From: Synergistaceae bacterium
GTDB taxonomy: Bacteria > Synergistota > Synergistia > Synergistales > Synergistaceae
Length of the DNA stretch: 40,341 nt
Direction: 5' to 3'
Assembly (NCBI GenBank): GCA_030533085.1
Contig: JAUNJZ010000022.1
Location: 1-40,341 of the forward strand
The notes under the pieces are model-generated. The model did not search any database, was not told the origin of the DNA, and was given only the letters and a program-made list of their open reading frames with translations. Below are positions 40,277 to 40,341 of the stretch, in pieces. Position 1 is the stretch's first letter; the number at the start of each line of letters is the position of its first letter. The position numbers and the translations under genes are program-made.

Positions 40277-40341
40277 CCTCCCTCTTTGAGACTGACTATC
40301 TTATGTCAAGCCCCCAACGTATAAAAAAGTACAGATAGCCC

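Larger units (their letters stand above)
39859..40341. other. Repeat-rich region upstream of feo
   Basis: No gene is supported in these 480 bp. They should hold the feo promoter, read leftward. A hairpin AGCCCGC...GCGGGCT lies at 40040-40058. A 45-bp unit is tandemly repeated at 40076-40120 and 40122-40166. A different block of about 38 bp occurs at 39983-40020 and 40239-40276. Confidence 0.5.

Overview
The window reads as a chromosomal segment of a Synergistetes bacterium (Cloacibacillus/Synergistes-like). The best clue is the secreted cysteine protease at 16928-18646, which ends in a Gly/Cys patch, a hydrophobic stretch and a Lys/Arg tail, the pattern of the Synerg-CTERM sorting signal. Most of the window (about 12.3 kb onward) is GC-rich. 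Two left-hand blocks differ in composition and look acquired.

Region 1 (about 37-8207) is an integrated, plasmid-like mobilizable element. It is bounded by an exact 18-bp direct repeat (37-54 and 8190-8207), and a tyrosine integrase is transcribed away from the right copy. Inside are a ribbon-helix-helix/coiled-coil protein, an AEP/RepB-type primase, a TrfA-family replication initiator followed by iteron-like repeats and an AT-rich stretch (probable oriV), a hairpin-rich zone that may hold oriT, and a MobV-type relaxase fused to a second RepB-like primase domain. No cargo gene was seen.

Region 2 (about 8.25-12.25 kb) is AT-rich. It holds a 5'-truncated LysR regulator and a three-gene operon: fumarylacetoacetate-hydrolase family enzyme, divergent SDR, and TAXI-type TRAP solute receptor. 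About 800 bp of apparently non-coding sequence follows.

Region 3 (12.3-40.3 kb) is GC-rich. In order it holds: a leukocidin-like pore-forming toxin whose signal peptide is one base out of frame at a G5 tract; yhaM, an RluA-family pseudouridine synthase and DUF1847; an XRE regulator; the papain-like protease; ptsH-ptsI and glgC; a double-CDGSH protein; a stand-alone FAH N-terminal-like domain; an Rrf2 regulator with iscS-iscU-MOSC and then a di-Mop molybdate protein; an Mrp/NBP35 ATPase; an ArsC/Spx-family gene with an in-frame TGA where the family has its active-site Cys (a strong selenoprotein candidate), overlapping an abgA-like amidohydrolase; an intergenic repeat nest; a giant membrane GGDEF/EAL/PAS/GAF protein; and feoA-feoB-M23 peptidase on the minus strand.

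Fe-S and metal biology recurs through region 3: Isc assembly, a probable Fe-S sensing Rrf2, the Mrp carrier, CDGSH clusters, Mop/MOSC, Feo iron uptake and selenium use. The most notable items are the UGA-containing ArsC gene, the TrfA/MobV-primase integrated element, and the frameshifted toxin. No tRNA, rRNA or CRISPR array was found. All family assignments come from motif reading, not database searches.
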